Below are positions 25,801-37,800 of a stretch of DNA of 64,000 nt, in pieces. The notes under the pieces are model-generated. The model searched no databases. It was not told where the DNA came from and saw only the letters and a program-made list of their open reading frames with translations. The translations under genes were made by a program, and so were the position numbers. This DNA is from Ianthella basta. Its lineage: Eukaryota; Porifera; Demospongiae; Verongiida; Ianthellidae. The stretch lies in contig OZ025876.1 of assembly GCA_964019415.1 (NCBI GenBank), positions 2,937,772-3,001,771 on the forward strand. Direction: 5' to 3'. Position 1 is the stretch's first letter. The number at the start of each line of letters is the position of its first letter.

Positions 25801-28800
25801 TGGACTATTATAATAATTACATTATCCATGGAGCTACATAGTATCAAGTCACACTTGAAGCTGTGGTCTTCCTTCCAGTTTCTATTTATGCCTAACACCA
25901 TTAGCATTAACCACTTCATCCCACTCTCATGTAGGGTTTGAAGTGGGCTCAGGACTTCCTGGAAGGTACCAGTAGTGACCCTGGCCTGGAATGCATCAAA
26001 CAGGCCATTAAGAGGTGATGGTGGAGGGGGGGTGGGGGATAGGGGTGAACATCAAGCCCTGCTGCTGTATTGATTTAAAGGACTCATATAAGCCTTGGAG
26101 CAATTGAATCTTATAAAAACAAGACTTAGTGCATACTTAATTATTGTAGGAGACTAGCTTGCCCTTTAGTATGAGAAACTCTATATTGCAGTAAGGCTTG
26201 AGGTGTGGCTGGTGTAACTACAGTCATGAAATTGGGTAAATCACTGGATATTACGCCTACCAGCCTTCTACATTGCAGTGCCTCAGGGGGGGGCTGGAGC
26301 CCTATTGATGGCAACCAGTGATTGCCCTTCCTCACTAGTCATCCTACAAGGATGGAAGAGCCACAGATACGTAGCTGTTTTACCCAGATTGAGGCTCATC
26401 AGTGGGGCATACTGATGGATGACAGGATGACTAGCTACTCATGTATCCACCACATCCAGTGATTTACTCAATTTCAACCTAGCCTGGCCTGTCTGCACAG
26501 TGGCCAACTGCAACGAACTGACCTTCAATAACCTTGCGCCAAGTCATGCTTATGAGTTGTATCCCTCCCCTATTATCAAGCCATAAGTGATGTACTGGAG
26601 GTGGATACAAGAGTGGTTACTAGTTTGTAGGGTGACTATTGGGGAGGGCAATCACGGATTGCCATCAGTAGGGCTCTAGCCCCTAAGCCTCCTAAGACAC
26701 TACGGTGTAGAAGGCTGGATGGCATAATATCTGTGATTTACCAAATTTCAACCAAGCCTGGCCTCTCTGCAGTGGCCAACTGCAACGATCTGACCTTTTC
26801 AACTATATTTCTGTGTCATGTATAAATCTAACAATCCCTTCACCTCACATCTCCTCAGGCGACAACAGTTTATCATGCCCCGTCTCTTTGAAGCAGCAGA
26901 GAGAGGTAAATGGGAAGAGGAAGAATTTCTAGAGCCAGGCGATGATATCAATGCTACAGTGAGTATTTCACTCCAATTCATATGCTGAATACTGTACTAG
27001 TTAAGAGGCTGCCTGGTTGTGGTAGTCACGGACTTCATCTGTTGAACCATATACTGAACGTGCTTGCAGAATGAACATGGCCAATGGCCACTGTACGTGG
27101 CTGCCTCTCATGGACATTTGGAGATGGTCCAGGATCTGGAAAGGGTGAAGTATACAGCATGCACTGGGTGTACTGTAGTGAGCATTTGAATGCTTTATTT
27201 GAGGAATTGCATTTGCAGTACACTATTGCCATTACTACTTCCCTTTAGTTCATTTGCCAGCCTCTGATTATAATCATGCCTGACTGTGCCAACCTGGTCT
27301 TCCTTGCTCCATCCTTAGCTTGCTCTCAAGCCTCTCCCCGGCACTTGTATTCTATTCAACCTATGCAACCTCCATGATAATTATTACACATAGTTCTCTC
27401 CTATACTTCCAATCACTTGCTCATTCCCTGTTCCCACACAGAGAGGTGGCCAAGTTCTCCACTCAGACAGTCAGAATGCCAACACTGTTCTGCATGCAGC
27501 CGCCTGGAGTGGTAGTGTGAAGACAGTTCAGTTTGTCTTGGACTACATGCAGCAATACTCCGCTGTGGCAGGAAAGGCAGACTCAATGTTCGATGTCAAT
27601 GTACAGAATTATGCTGGGGCGACACCTCTTGAACTAGCGGCACTGGAAGGTAACTGCCTTGCTACCCCTATGTATCTGTGTGTTCAGTAGTTGCACAGCA
27701 CATGCATATGGTTGTGCACATGTGCTCAGGGTTGCTGTGTTTTAAATTACAGGCAGTTAGTGTAGGTGGATGTGGTGGGATGGGTGTAGCATGTCAGTGT
27801 GCAGTGCATTGAAGATGTGATACTGGACCCTTGTGTTAACTGTGTGTGGATATTTGTGTTTGTACATGTGTATCTGTAATTTAAAAGTTATGTATCCACA
27901 CCTGATTAGAACTCTGATCATCCGGTTGTTGTTGCACCTCCGTCAGTCACGATCAGAGACCCTGTAGTGCTCACAGGTTTGGTTCACCTTGTTGTTTGAT
28001 TGAGTATTGACTTGTGTCTGCGAAGTTTTCATTGCATGCCCGTCCGATCTCCAGCCTCAACGAGTTGTACAGCGTTCTACAAAGATATGTACATCTGGCT
28101 ATTTCATGTGATTGATTCAGCTACGTGACCATTGTGTATGTACATGTAGTGTATGTACTGAAGTGGATTGCAGCAGTATGGCATTGGGAATGCAGCCATT
28201 CACTAATACAAATTACACAGGCCTCACTCTGTATACAAGACCCGAAGCAATTCCCAATTTATTTGATAGTACAAAGCCAATAGGAATTGATGTCAACATC
28301 TGACTTAAAGCTATAAAATGAAAAGCTAGAGTTTTCCTTGAAGCAAGGATTGTGTTCTTATTGTTCCTGACACTGTCACAGGATTTGAATATACTCCAAT
28401 ACTCAGCTTCAGCTTCACCTCAGCCACAATCATTATTGATCTCTCCTACCGCATATGCCAGTGCTGATTCCACTGCACTACTACTGCCAGTTTCCACAAC
28501 TCTGATGCACAGCCTGTATATACATGTACACTGTGCACTGTAGCTGATGCTGTTTGTCTTTATGTGTTGCACCTCCCACAGGCCACACTGGTGTGCTGGA
28601 GCTGCTCATTAGCAATGGTGCTAGTGCATGTGTGGCAGCCTCCAATGGAGGCCTGCTGTGCTGTCCTAACTTTGACGGCATACACTACAAACTGGAGGAC
28701 CACAGGAAGACACACATGGAGAAGTGAGAGTGGTGGTGTCCTCTACCGTGATATTTATTGTCCCTCACAGAGTCACATAAACGGAGGATGCTGTAGCATT

Positions 28801-31800
28801 GTGTGGAAGTCCTAAGTATATGACATTGAACAATCTGAATCGGCTTCTGATTGTGATTGAACATGTCTGCCTTAACCAGCTGCATAATATTTGCACAATT
28901 CAGTTATGTAGTTCTGATACAAAATACTTCTGTATCCTCCATAAACTGGCCCTTGTACGTAGTTTTGCCATTTACATGTAGGTGTACTCAGAAAGCCCAA
29001 TGCTGCTTACATGCAACAAGTTAGCCATTTGAAGTGCTTACCAATGTATGTACGTAGTCTGTTTATTTGGTACAGTTTGTCCCAGCTGCATGAGGCACAA
29101 TGTACAATGTGCAATTATCGGAACAAGATATAACTGTGTGTGTTGACATATCTGTACGTACTGCTTAATACTTTTGCATTAATATTGATACCTGCGTATA
29201 CACTACACACTAGGGTTGTAAGTGCACTCAAGAGGTATGTGAAATTAGAGGAGTTCCTTCAGATTTGGCAGGTGGGTGCTAATTAACCCTACACTGTACA
29301 CATGTTCTGTGCCTCCTTTACTGTATGTACAGCAGTGGTTGGATGCAGTCAGTCAATTTTGCGCATGTCTGTTCATGTCTCCATCTTCAACAATAGTTTG
29401 TGTATCCAGCTTCCTCTCTTCTCCTTTCTCACCCTCTTGTCTCTCCCCTCTCCTTCCCTTCCCCACACACCCCTGGTTAGGACCCCCATGATCACAACCT
29501 GCGCACCCCCAGTGGGGAGACCATGCTGATGGTGGCTGCAGGAGATGCACGCTATGAGGTGTTTCACTACCTCATTAGCTCCCTCATTGACTGTCCTCCA
29601 GAAAAGCTCACTAGAGAACATCAGCAAGTAACAGTACAATATGACACTGACAGTGGGCTCTGTGATGAAGGTGTGCCAGTGTGTGTGTGTGTGTGTGTGT
29701 ACATGTGTGGTACGTATATGTAAGACCTTTGTGTGCTAGTCTACAAAGCAAATTTGCACAATCATGAGGATGAAGTCAAGCGTCTTCCCAATCACTCAAT
29801 TCCCCCAGGCCGGGTCGCCTGCCATGTGTCAGCATCTTTATCTGAGCCTCAGGAACCATTGCTGTCACCGAAATTAAGCTTGGTCAATGCCATCAGAGAC
29901 CCTGAACAGCAACACAATCAGTCAGGAAGGCACAACGTGGATCTGAGTGGCTACCTGAGAATAACAAGCTCAAGTGATGGAGCCAATGCAGCACACAGAG
30001 CAGCGGCTAAAAACAGGTGGGTGGGATAGTCATCACACTGTTGCTGCAAGAAGTCACTCCCACAGGGACATGGTCAATAGTCAGTGATACTTTAGAGGAT
30101 CATAGTTGTGTTGGAACAATCATTGTTAATCCACTTTTGAGCAATTACATGTCTGTTGAGCAAACTCACTTCCTGTACTTTGTTGGCTGTAGTAGAGAAG
30201 TGGTCATCGCTAAGCTTGCAAATCTTCATTCATGGCTCAGTATTAAACAGAACCATTCAGGATACAATTGCATACAGGCCATTCATATCCAAAATTTTGT
30301 TTTATGCTCGGAATGCACTTATGTGATTTGTGGCCAGTGGGGTGTGGCTGTGTGCCCTCATGCTTATACCTATGAAGACCCAAGTACACTCAGAAGTGAT
30401 GTGATATATAGTTTTGTGTGTGTGTGCTTTTATAGTGTGTGTTGGCTTAAGTGACTTTGGAGCATCAATCTACATCTATACACAGAATGTGAACATAACA
30501 CACTCACACTGTGTGAGTAGTGATATTCCGTTTACTGCCACTCAAGGACAACCATATCAAAGTGAACAGGAGTTTGCAACTGTTAAGTCATGCTGACTTA
30601 CATGCACTGTATTGCTCATATTAGGCATCGTTCGCTGGCCCTCATATTGGATGTTGATGACACATGCAAGGATGTCCAGGACAGGAATGGCAACACCCCA
30701 GGACACCTGGCCGCCATGTGCCATCACCGCTATTCACTCCAAGTGCTGCAAGTGAGTTGTGATTTAGGGCTTGCATGCACTACGCAATCAGTGGCTATAA
30801 TTGGTGAGTTGGACTGTCAATGGTGGTTCAGTGTCAGGCCATGTTGAAATGCCATTGATCATTCCTCTCCTCAAATACACCCCTGTTTGCCCCCATCATC
30901 AACATCTCACTCCCACCAAATGTCAGTGCCAAAGACTTTAGTTGCACACCTCCCATACTTATGTGCATTCACAAGACTGTTTTCCTCATTCTGTAAACTT
31001 AAGATGCTTCTTTCATAAGCTGCAAACCTTGCAATAATATAATTACACAATTCAGTCAGGCTAGGGTATACAAGTGATTTGGAAAAGCAATGTTTTAGGC
31101 TGTGCTTATAAATTAATATCTAAAAACTATGTAATTATCTAGTTGACTCAATTCAGGAAGTCTGAAAGCCCATTGGTCAGTTCAGGCAGATCGATGGGGC
31201 AAAAGATTCCTAAACACTCTTAACATCCCAGTGTAAGCACCCTGTAGTGTAGCGTGGCTAGTACTCTGGGGCACTCTGTACTCACTAGACCACACCTCTG
31301 TAGTGTTGAGTGTGCCTTCCATGTATGCCAATATAGTACGTACCACTGATGTTCAATCACTTGATGGTACAGTGGTCTTGTTCTGCAGTTCACCAATGAC
31401 CCCTCACCTCATACATTTGATGTGCTGCAGAAATATCATGCCAACTTCAACATCTGCAACTCTGAGGGTAGATACATAGATGAACTAATGCCAAAGAATG
31501 AGCGTTACACTCAAGAGGCAAGTGTGAAAGCAGAGCTGCTTTGGTGAATTAAAATGGTTGTATATTAATGCTGCTGAATGGACCTGTAGAAGGTTGATAT
31601 ACAGTGTAGTATATGAACTTATTAGTGGGATACATACACATGATTCTATTCATGTGCTACTTATATGCACACTGGCACATGAACTTATTTAGCGGGACAT
31701 AATGCTATTGAATACACATGACTCTATTCCTTATAATTATTGCTTATATGCACAGTGGCACATGTGCTGTAGACTGTTTTACTGGGTGAAACTGTGAGAG

Positions 31801-34800
31801 CACATTTCATTGGATGTTTTTGTAAATGTATGTAGTGGTGTTGCATGTCCCACGGCATGGAGTGTGCATGCGGTACGCATACACAGTGAACTGTACAGTG
31901 TCCTTTGCTCTTTTGTGTGTGCAGCTGGCAGCAATGAGACGGGCAGCACAGCCTGAGCTGGGACCGACAGGAAGCAATAGTGAGTGGCCATGCCATGCTC
32001 ATACCAACACAACAGGCATGTTTTGTGTAAATAGAATGCAATGCACACGTCATATTGCACTACGTGACAGCCAACTCGGCAAGTTCTGTAACTGCTACAA
32101 CTTGTTCAACCCTAGCATCTTTGTGCTTGCAGCTGTCACCCCCAGCTCACCCTCACACTCTTCCTCAGATTCCTTGGGTAACATGTAAGAGAGACTGAAG
32201 AACCTCAAGGGGGTCAAATAATTAATGTACATATATATAATTATGTGCCTAATGTCTGAATGACTACAATCATCAGTTTGAGACATTTCCACAGTTTCCT
32301 GCCATTGCTCTTATTTATTTTATGTTCTTCATATTTTCTTCTTTCAAACCTGTCAAATTTGTCTACACATTTATGAACTGTGTGGACAAATTTGTTTGTG
32401 TTTTAATTATGACGATGATGATTATGATGATGGTGATTCTATGATTTTAAGGGTCTTGCAGTGGTCTCTTCATTATTCACAGCTAGCTAGCTAGCTATGC
32501 CTGAAGTGAGAAGGTGAATTATTTAACATGACTCGCAGCAATTTTGGCAAGCTTTTAGCACTTTTGTTGAAATACCGGTGAACCCTTTAGCGGTCACCCA
32601 ATCAATTTCGTTACAAATCCCATTTCAAAAGAATTTCCTTTCCATGCCCATTAGAGAGATGTGAGAGTCAATCCGAGATGTCTCTTTGTTCCATAATTTT
32701 ACCATTTTAGGAGCGTTCATCGACAGTTAGAAGGAGTCTTAAAATGTCCCAAAGGGGAGGAGAGCCGCTTGGAAGTTGATCGATTACTCAACCCAGTATG
32801 GAAGACTATTGATCTAGAGTTGAAGGAAGATGTGCTCTATGGCGGCAACAGTGCACCTTCAGAGGTCTCAAGGGGTGGAGTGCCACAAGACTACGGGCTT
32901 CGGATTGGTGTGAATGAGTTGTGAGTGTTATACAGTGGAACCCCGCCTCGCGGACACCTTTGAAAAGCGGACACTTTCTAAAGTCACAACGATTGGCCCT
33001 ATTCTGCCTGTATAAACTTCCCCTTGAAATGTGGACACCCGTTATTCCGTATTGCAGACGGCACCCTGTGCACTGCCCTATACAACTCTGTATAACCCCA
33101 CCCAATAATCCAGACATTTTGATCAGCTGTCAGATAATGGCCACTCCCTGATTTGCATCGCTACCTCTGACAAGTGACAGGAACAGCACAGAAGTTGACG
33201 AGTACCGCAAATCGTTTATACTAAGGGATTTGAAAGTGTCTTTAACATGGGAAAGTTCAGTGTGAACAGCTACCCATTAGAATCGTCTTCAGAAATGATG
33301 CGTGAGTCGAGTACTCGAGCAAACCACCTCTACCTTTACAAATTCGTTTTATTTGATACTTTTCATGCATGCTAGATGATTGTTTTAAAGTATGGACATA
33401 TAAACCATACCTCTGAAATGTGGACACCCCTATAATCAGGACACTTCTCTTGTTCTGAAGGGTGTCCACATTATCGGGGTTCCACCTAATGTCAATGCAG
33501 TGTATGTAGTTTCCTCTTTTTAGACCTGTTGACCTGCCATGGCCAATCCCTCATGCTCTGTATTTATGCAGGGATCTGAGCAACAGTGGGTTATTCTCAA
33601 AGCTACCATGTCCAGATTCCACCAACAAGGTATGGTGTGCGTAGAATAACTGGTCTGGTGGGCAGAGCAATCTGATTGCAGAAGCAAGCTATTGCTGTTT
33701 TATAATGAAATCCTTTGATGTTGGACAAGGGAACTTACTGCTGTTAGGAATGAAGCATTTTCAGCTATTGAGGAGTTGTCCGTGTACACTGGTTACAGGT
33801 TGATGGTGTATCAGAATGAGTAGTGAAGTGAAATGGGGTACTCAGCTGCGCATGGGCTAGACAGTCACACTTGAAATGCAGCTTCAATGAGCAGCAACTT
33901 CACCTGCTTGCTCACTGAGGACACATTCCAGTATATCGTAGGTCTACAGTGACTGCAGCTGGCTCACTTAAGTGTGCTGTCAACTTTAATATGCCCAGTG
34001 GTCCAGTCTGGCACAGCCAAGCCCTCCTTTCCTGCCTCCATTTTTCTGATAGCATCATCACAAGGCAGGAATGTGGTCTGGTAAGTCAGTGTTGCCAGTT
34101 CTGCCCACACTCGTATGCTACTGCTTTACTGTTTACTGGGTAGCATAGCACAAGAGAGGGCAGTGAGCTAGTGATTAAGCAGCTGAGTGGTGGTTGATTA
34201 ATCCACATACTCCATGGCAACCAAGGAATGTGTCAGGCCCATGTAGCCAGAGTGCCATTCGGTAGACTCCGCCCACTTGAATGTTTGCAGGTAGGTGGAG
34301 TTTACAAATTGGCAGTCTGGCTACATGTGTGAGATAATTGGAACTGTCAAGTCTGACCAGACCCATCTCCACGATTGTACAATAAAGTCATGAAGAAATA
34401 AGGGTTGGATATGTGATAAAGTGTTATCAAGCCAGTCTATAGTATTAACACGAGTTTCATGCTGGTTCATGTCCATTTTGCTCACAAGATTTTGTGATGA
34501 AGTAGAATAGCTATAGCTATTCGTAGAGACATTGACATGTTTATATACCTTATTATGCACTTTTAGTATTGTTGTATTCATATACCGTATTTGTCCGAAT
34601 AGAGGCCCAGGCCTCTATTTCTTTCCCGGGAGTTTTGACCTGACCTCTATTTGAGCCCGGCTTCTGTTAAAATTGTTATATGTTTTTCCTAATACTTGGC
34701 TTGTTTCCAATATAAAATCAGTAGCGTGCAGTATAGTGTCTCTGCGCATGGGGGAGAATGACTGCAAGTCAAGATTCGCACGCAACTAGTTCTGTCGTGA

Positions 34801-37800
34801 AAGAGAGTGTGTTAGAGGCCACCACATGTATAAGGTGGCAGCGGCTTCCAAGTAAAGGCTGTTACACCATTACTAATTAACCATTGTCCCTACATTTAAG
34901 GGTGTAGGACTATAAGGTGTGACATTCTTGCATGTAGGGGCCTTGGTTAATGCTCCACTGTGTAACAGTCTTTACTTGTTTCTGTACTTTTTGTGCCATC
35001 CCTACATCCTTGCTATTTTTGTAGAAAAATTTTATTATTTCTTGTAATTACTGTCATAGCAAATCTATCAATTTTTATCATTTGACTTTACAGGACAAAA
35101 TCAAGTACATCTTACATAATTACATATGACAACCACATTGTATACCTCTTTACACAATTTTATTCATGTATACATCACATCCTATTTAGTTTAGTTAATA
35201 CCAATTCATGATCGATCATCAACCCATGTGTAATATCGCGGACAGCGCTCCAATGGTTCAGCGTTCAACTCAACAAATCAGTGAATGAATCAACCACGTG
35301 GTGGTAAAACACGTGCCCATGCACATAAGACCACATAAGGTAAGTACAAAGGTTAAGTCACGTGCATTACATCATACTCAAATACAAAATAGATAACACA
35401 ACCAACAGCATACAGTGCCAAAGTAACAGTGTAGTTACCACATTTCCTCCCTCCTTAATAGAGAGGTAGTCTGTTCACAACGTAAGCCGATCAGGAGGAC
35501 GTCTGTCACGACGAGGATAATATTGAGACGTTACCTCCATATCTGGTTCATCACTGTTGGCTTCTTCAGGTGATACAGGGGACGACTCTGAGTATTTGAA
35601 GTTGTCCTTGATGGTGTGATCATCCACAAGAGAGTCAGGTGGATTGACAAACTCAATCCGTGGACGAAGATGATCAATGTGACATTTCAAAAGCTTGCCA
35701 TCTACTTCCACAGTGTAGGTTATAGGACCCAGCTGCTGGATTACTATTCCTTTCATCCATTTGCTGGAGTGTGGGCGAAAATCCTGAACCATTACTGGCT
35801 GTCCTTGGGCAAAAACACGGGGTCTGGAATGTTGATCATGATGTTTCTTTTGATCTGCTTGTTTTGAGGCAACACGAGACTAGCAGTTGAGTCTGAGCAA
35901 ATCAAACCTCGTCCGTAGTGCCCGCCTAAGGAAAAGTTCACTTGGGGACACGTTTGTGGTAGCCTGGGGTGACGCTTGATAGCTGAATAGGAACTGAGAC
36001 AGTCTCTGATTGAGTGTCTTCTCTTCCACTTCATTGGCCTTCATAGCACGTTTGAAGGTCTGGACAAACCTCTCGGCCAGCCCGTTGGAGGCTGGATGGT
36101 ACAGGGCTAAATGAATGAAGTCACGTGCATTACATCATACTCAAATACAAAAAGATAACACAACCAACAGCATACAGTGCCAAAGTAACGGTGTAGTTAC
36201 CACACCATGCTTTATCTAACGGATGATATATAATCTATGTACCAGACTCTCTTCTGTTTTGTGTTTTGTTTGTACAGTGACCAGTAAGCCTTTCCTGTTG
36301 GCTGAGCAGCCTCTGTATACATGCATGCTGTTTGTCACTTTAATAATAATAGTATTAGAAATAATCCTTAGCTAGCTACGTACCTTCGTTGCTGTATCCG
36401 CCTCCTGAGAAGAATTTGATACTGTAGAGTACGCGCACGTTTGCTGAAGATGCGTCTATGCTGCCTCTCCTTCTGAAAATGCTGCCGCAGCATATTGAGG
36501 ATAAACTTCCAAACAAAGCACGCCAACAACAACAACTCTGAGTTCACTAACACCATTTTTACGCATCACAAAATGTAGAAACACGTGACAGTACACGCAC
36601 AGTTTTGCTGTCCAATGCGCATTCGGGTTTGGGAGTGTGGACGCGATTTTCTACTCGATTCGCATTGGCAGAACAGACTTAACCGCAAGGAATACCAATA
36701 TGCATTCGAAGCAAATTCCATGTGGACACGCCTAGTGATGATGGCAGATGCCAGGGTAATCAATTGCATAGAAGTTCTATGTTTAGGTGCAGAAGTTCAG
36801 TAGAACAACACAGTAGAAGACAAAGCTGCCACAACGTGTAGCTACTCAGTATAATATTTTTAGATAAATTACGCAGTTCATGGATCACACTAAAAGTTAC
36901 TCTGCTGTAGCCATTGAGCCTCCACCACCAGGCACAGGCTCAAGATCTTGCAATATCTTGCAAATCAGGGAGATATGGCCAAATTCTCCTGCCTGGGCTG
37001 TCACTCCCTTGATCACTCCCTTGGTCACTCTCTTGGTCACTCCCTTGACCCCAGTGTAGAAGTGGGACCAAGGGAGGAGCACACCCTAAATATGTTTCCC
37101 CTGCATAAAAAAATCAAACTCAGGGCCTTTCAAATGCCTGGGAAGCAATCTTTCAACCATTCACCCAACTTTGTGAGCTTTATATGTACTACATAAAGTT
37201 GGTTAGGAGTCCCTTATGGGATTTATGACACAAAGGATGAGGTTGAGTTGCTGATACAGCACAAGGTAAAGCTGAGTGCTGTATCAGGCAGTGAGACCTT
37301 ATACCAGCTCTGCAACAAAATTCTACAGGCTTTCATTCGATACCAATCATGCCGTGAGTCAAGCTTTTGTCTGAGATACAAAAAATTCAGCAAGTTAATG
37401 TTAATATGATACTAAAGTGTAGGAGGGTTAGAATCACACGTACAGATAAAAGCATACTATATATGCCTACCATAGAATATAACCAGTGATTTCATCATTT
37501 GAAGGAGTGGTATATTTGGATGGCATCTTATTCGCCAGTTCTTGCAGTACTGTGTGAAGCAAGTAGTACGTATGTATACCCCTATTGTCATTGTAGGCTG
37601 GAAGGACTCCTCTTGAGCAAGACAATGCATACCTTCTCAAAGCTCCGGATCTAGAAGAGGACAACAGTGCTCTTCAGTGTATGCCATCTCACAAGTAGCT
37701 CCTTACCAATGCACATCAACACTTAGCACAGACATGAACCTCAGTTAACCTACACAGCTACTCCACATGTCCTTCATCTACATATGTCTCCTGTACTCTC

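Larger units (their letters stand above)
3278..32383 (+). repeat. Duplicated segment, copy A
   Basis: From ATAACTCCCTCAATGG at 3278 to TTTATGAACTGTGT ending at 32383, this segment matches 48093-61444 in the same order and orientation, exon for exon and through most intron sequence. The two flanks diverge abruptly outside these points. Copy A is 29.1 kb and copy B 13.35 kb; the difference is nearly all transposon insertions in A. The 3' breakpoint falls inside intron 19 of gene A. Confidence 0.93.

Noticed and set aside
37597-37677. Possible exon with [17 protein letters not shown] reading
   Set aside because: It follows an AG but would need phase 0 at both ends, while exon 22 ends in phase 1 and joins the ZU5 exon perfectly without it.
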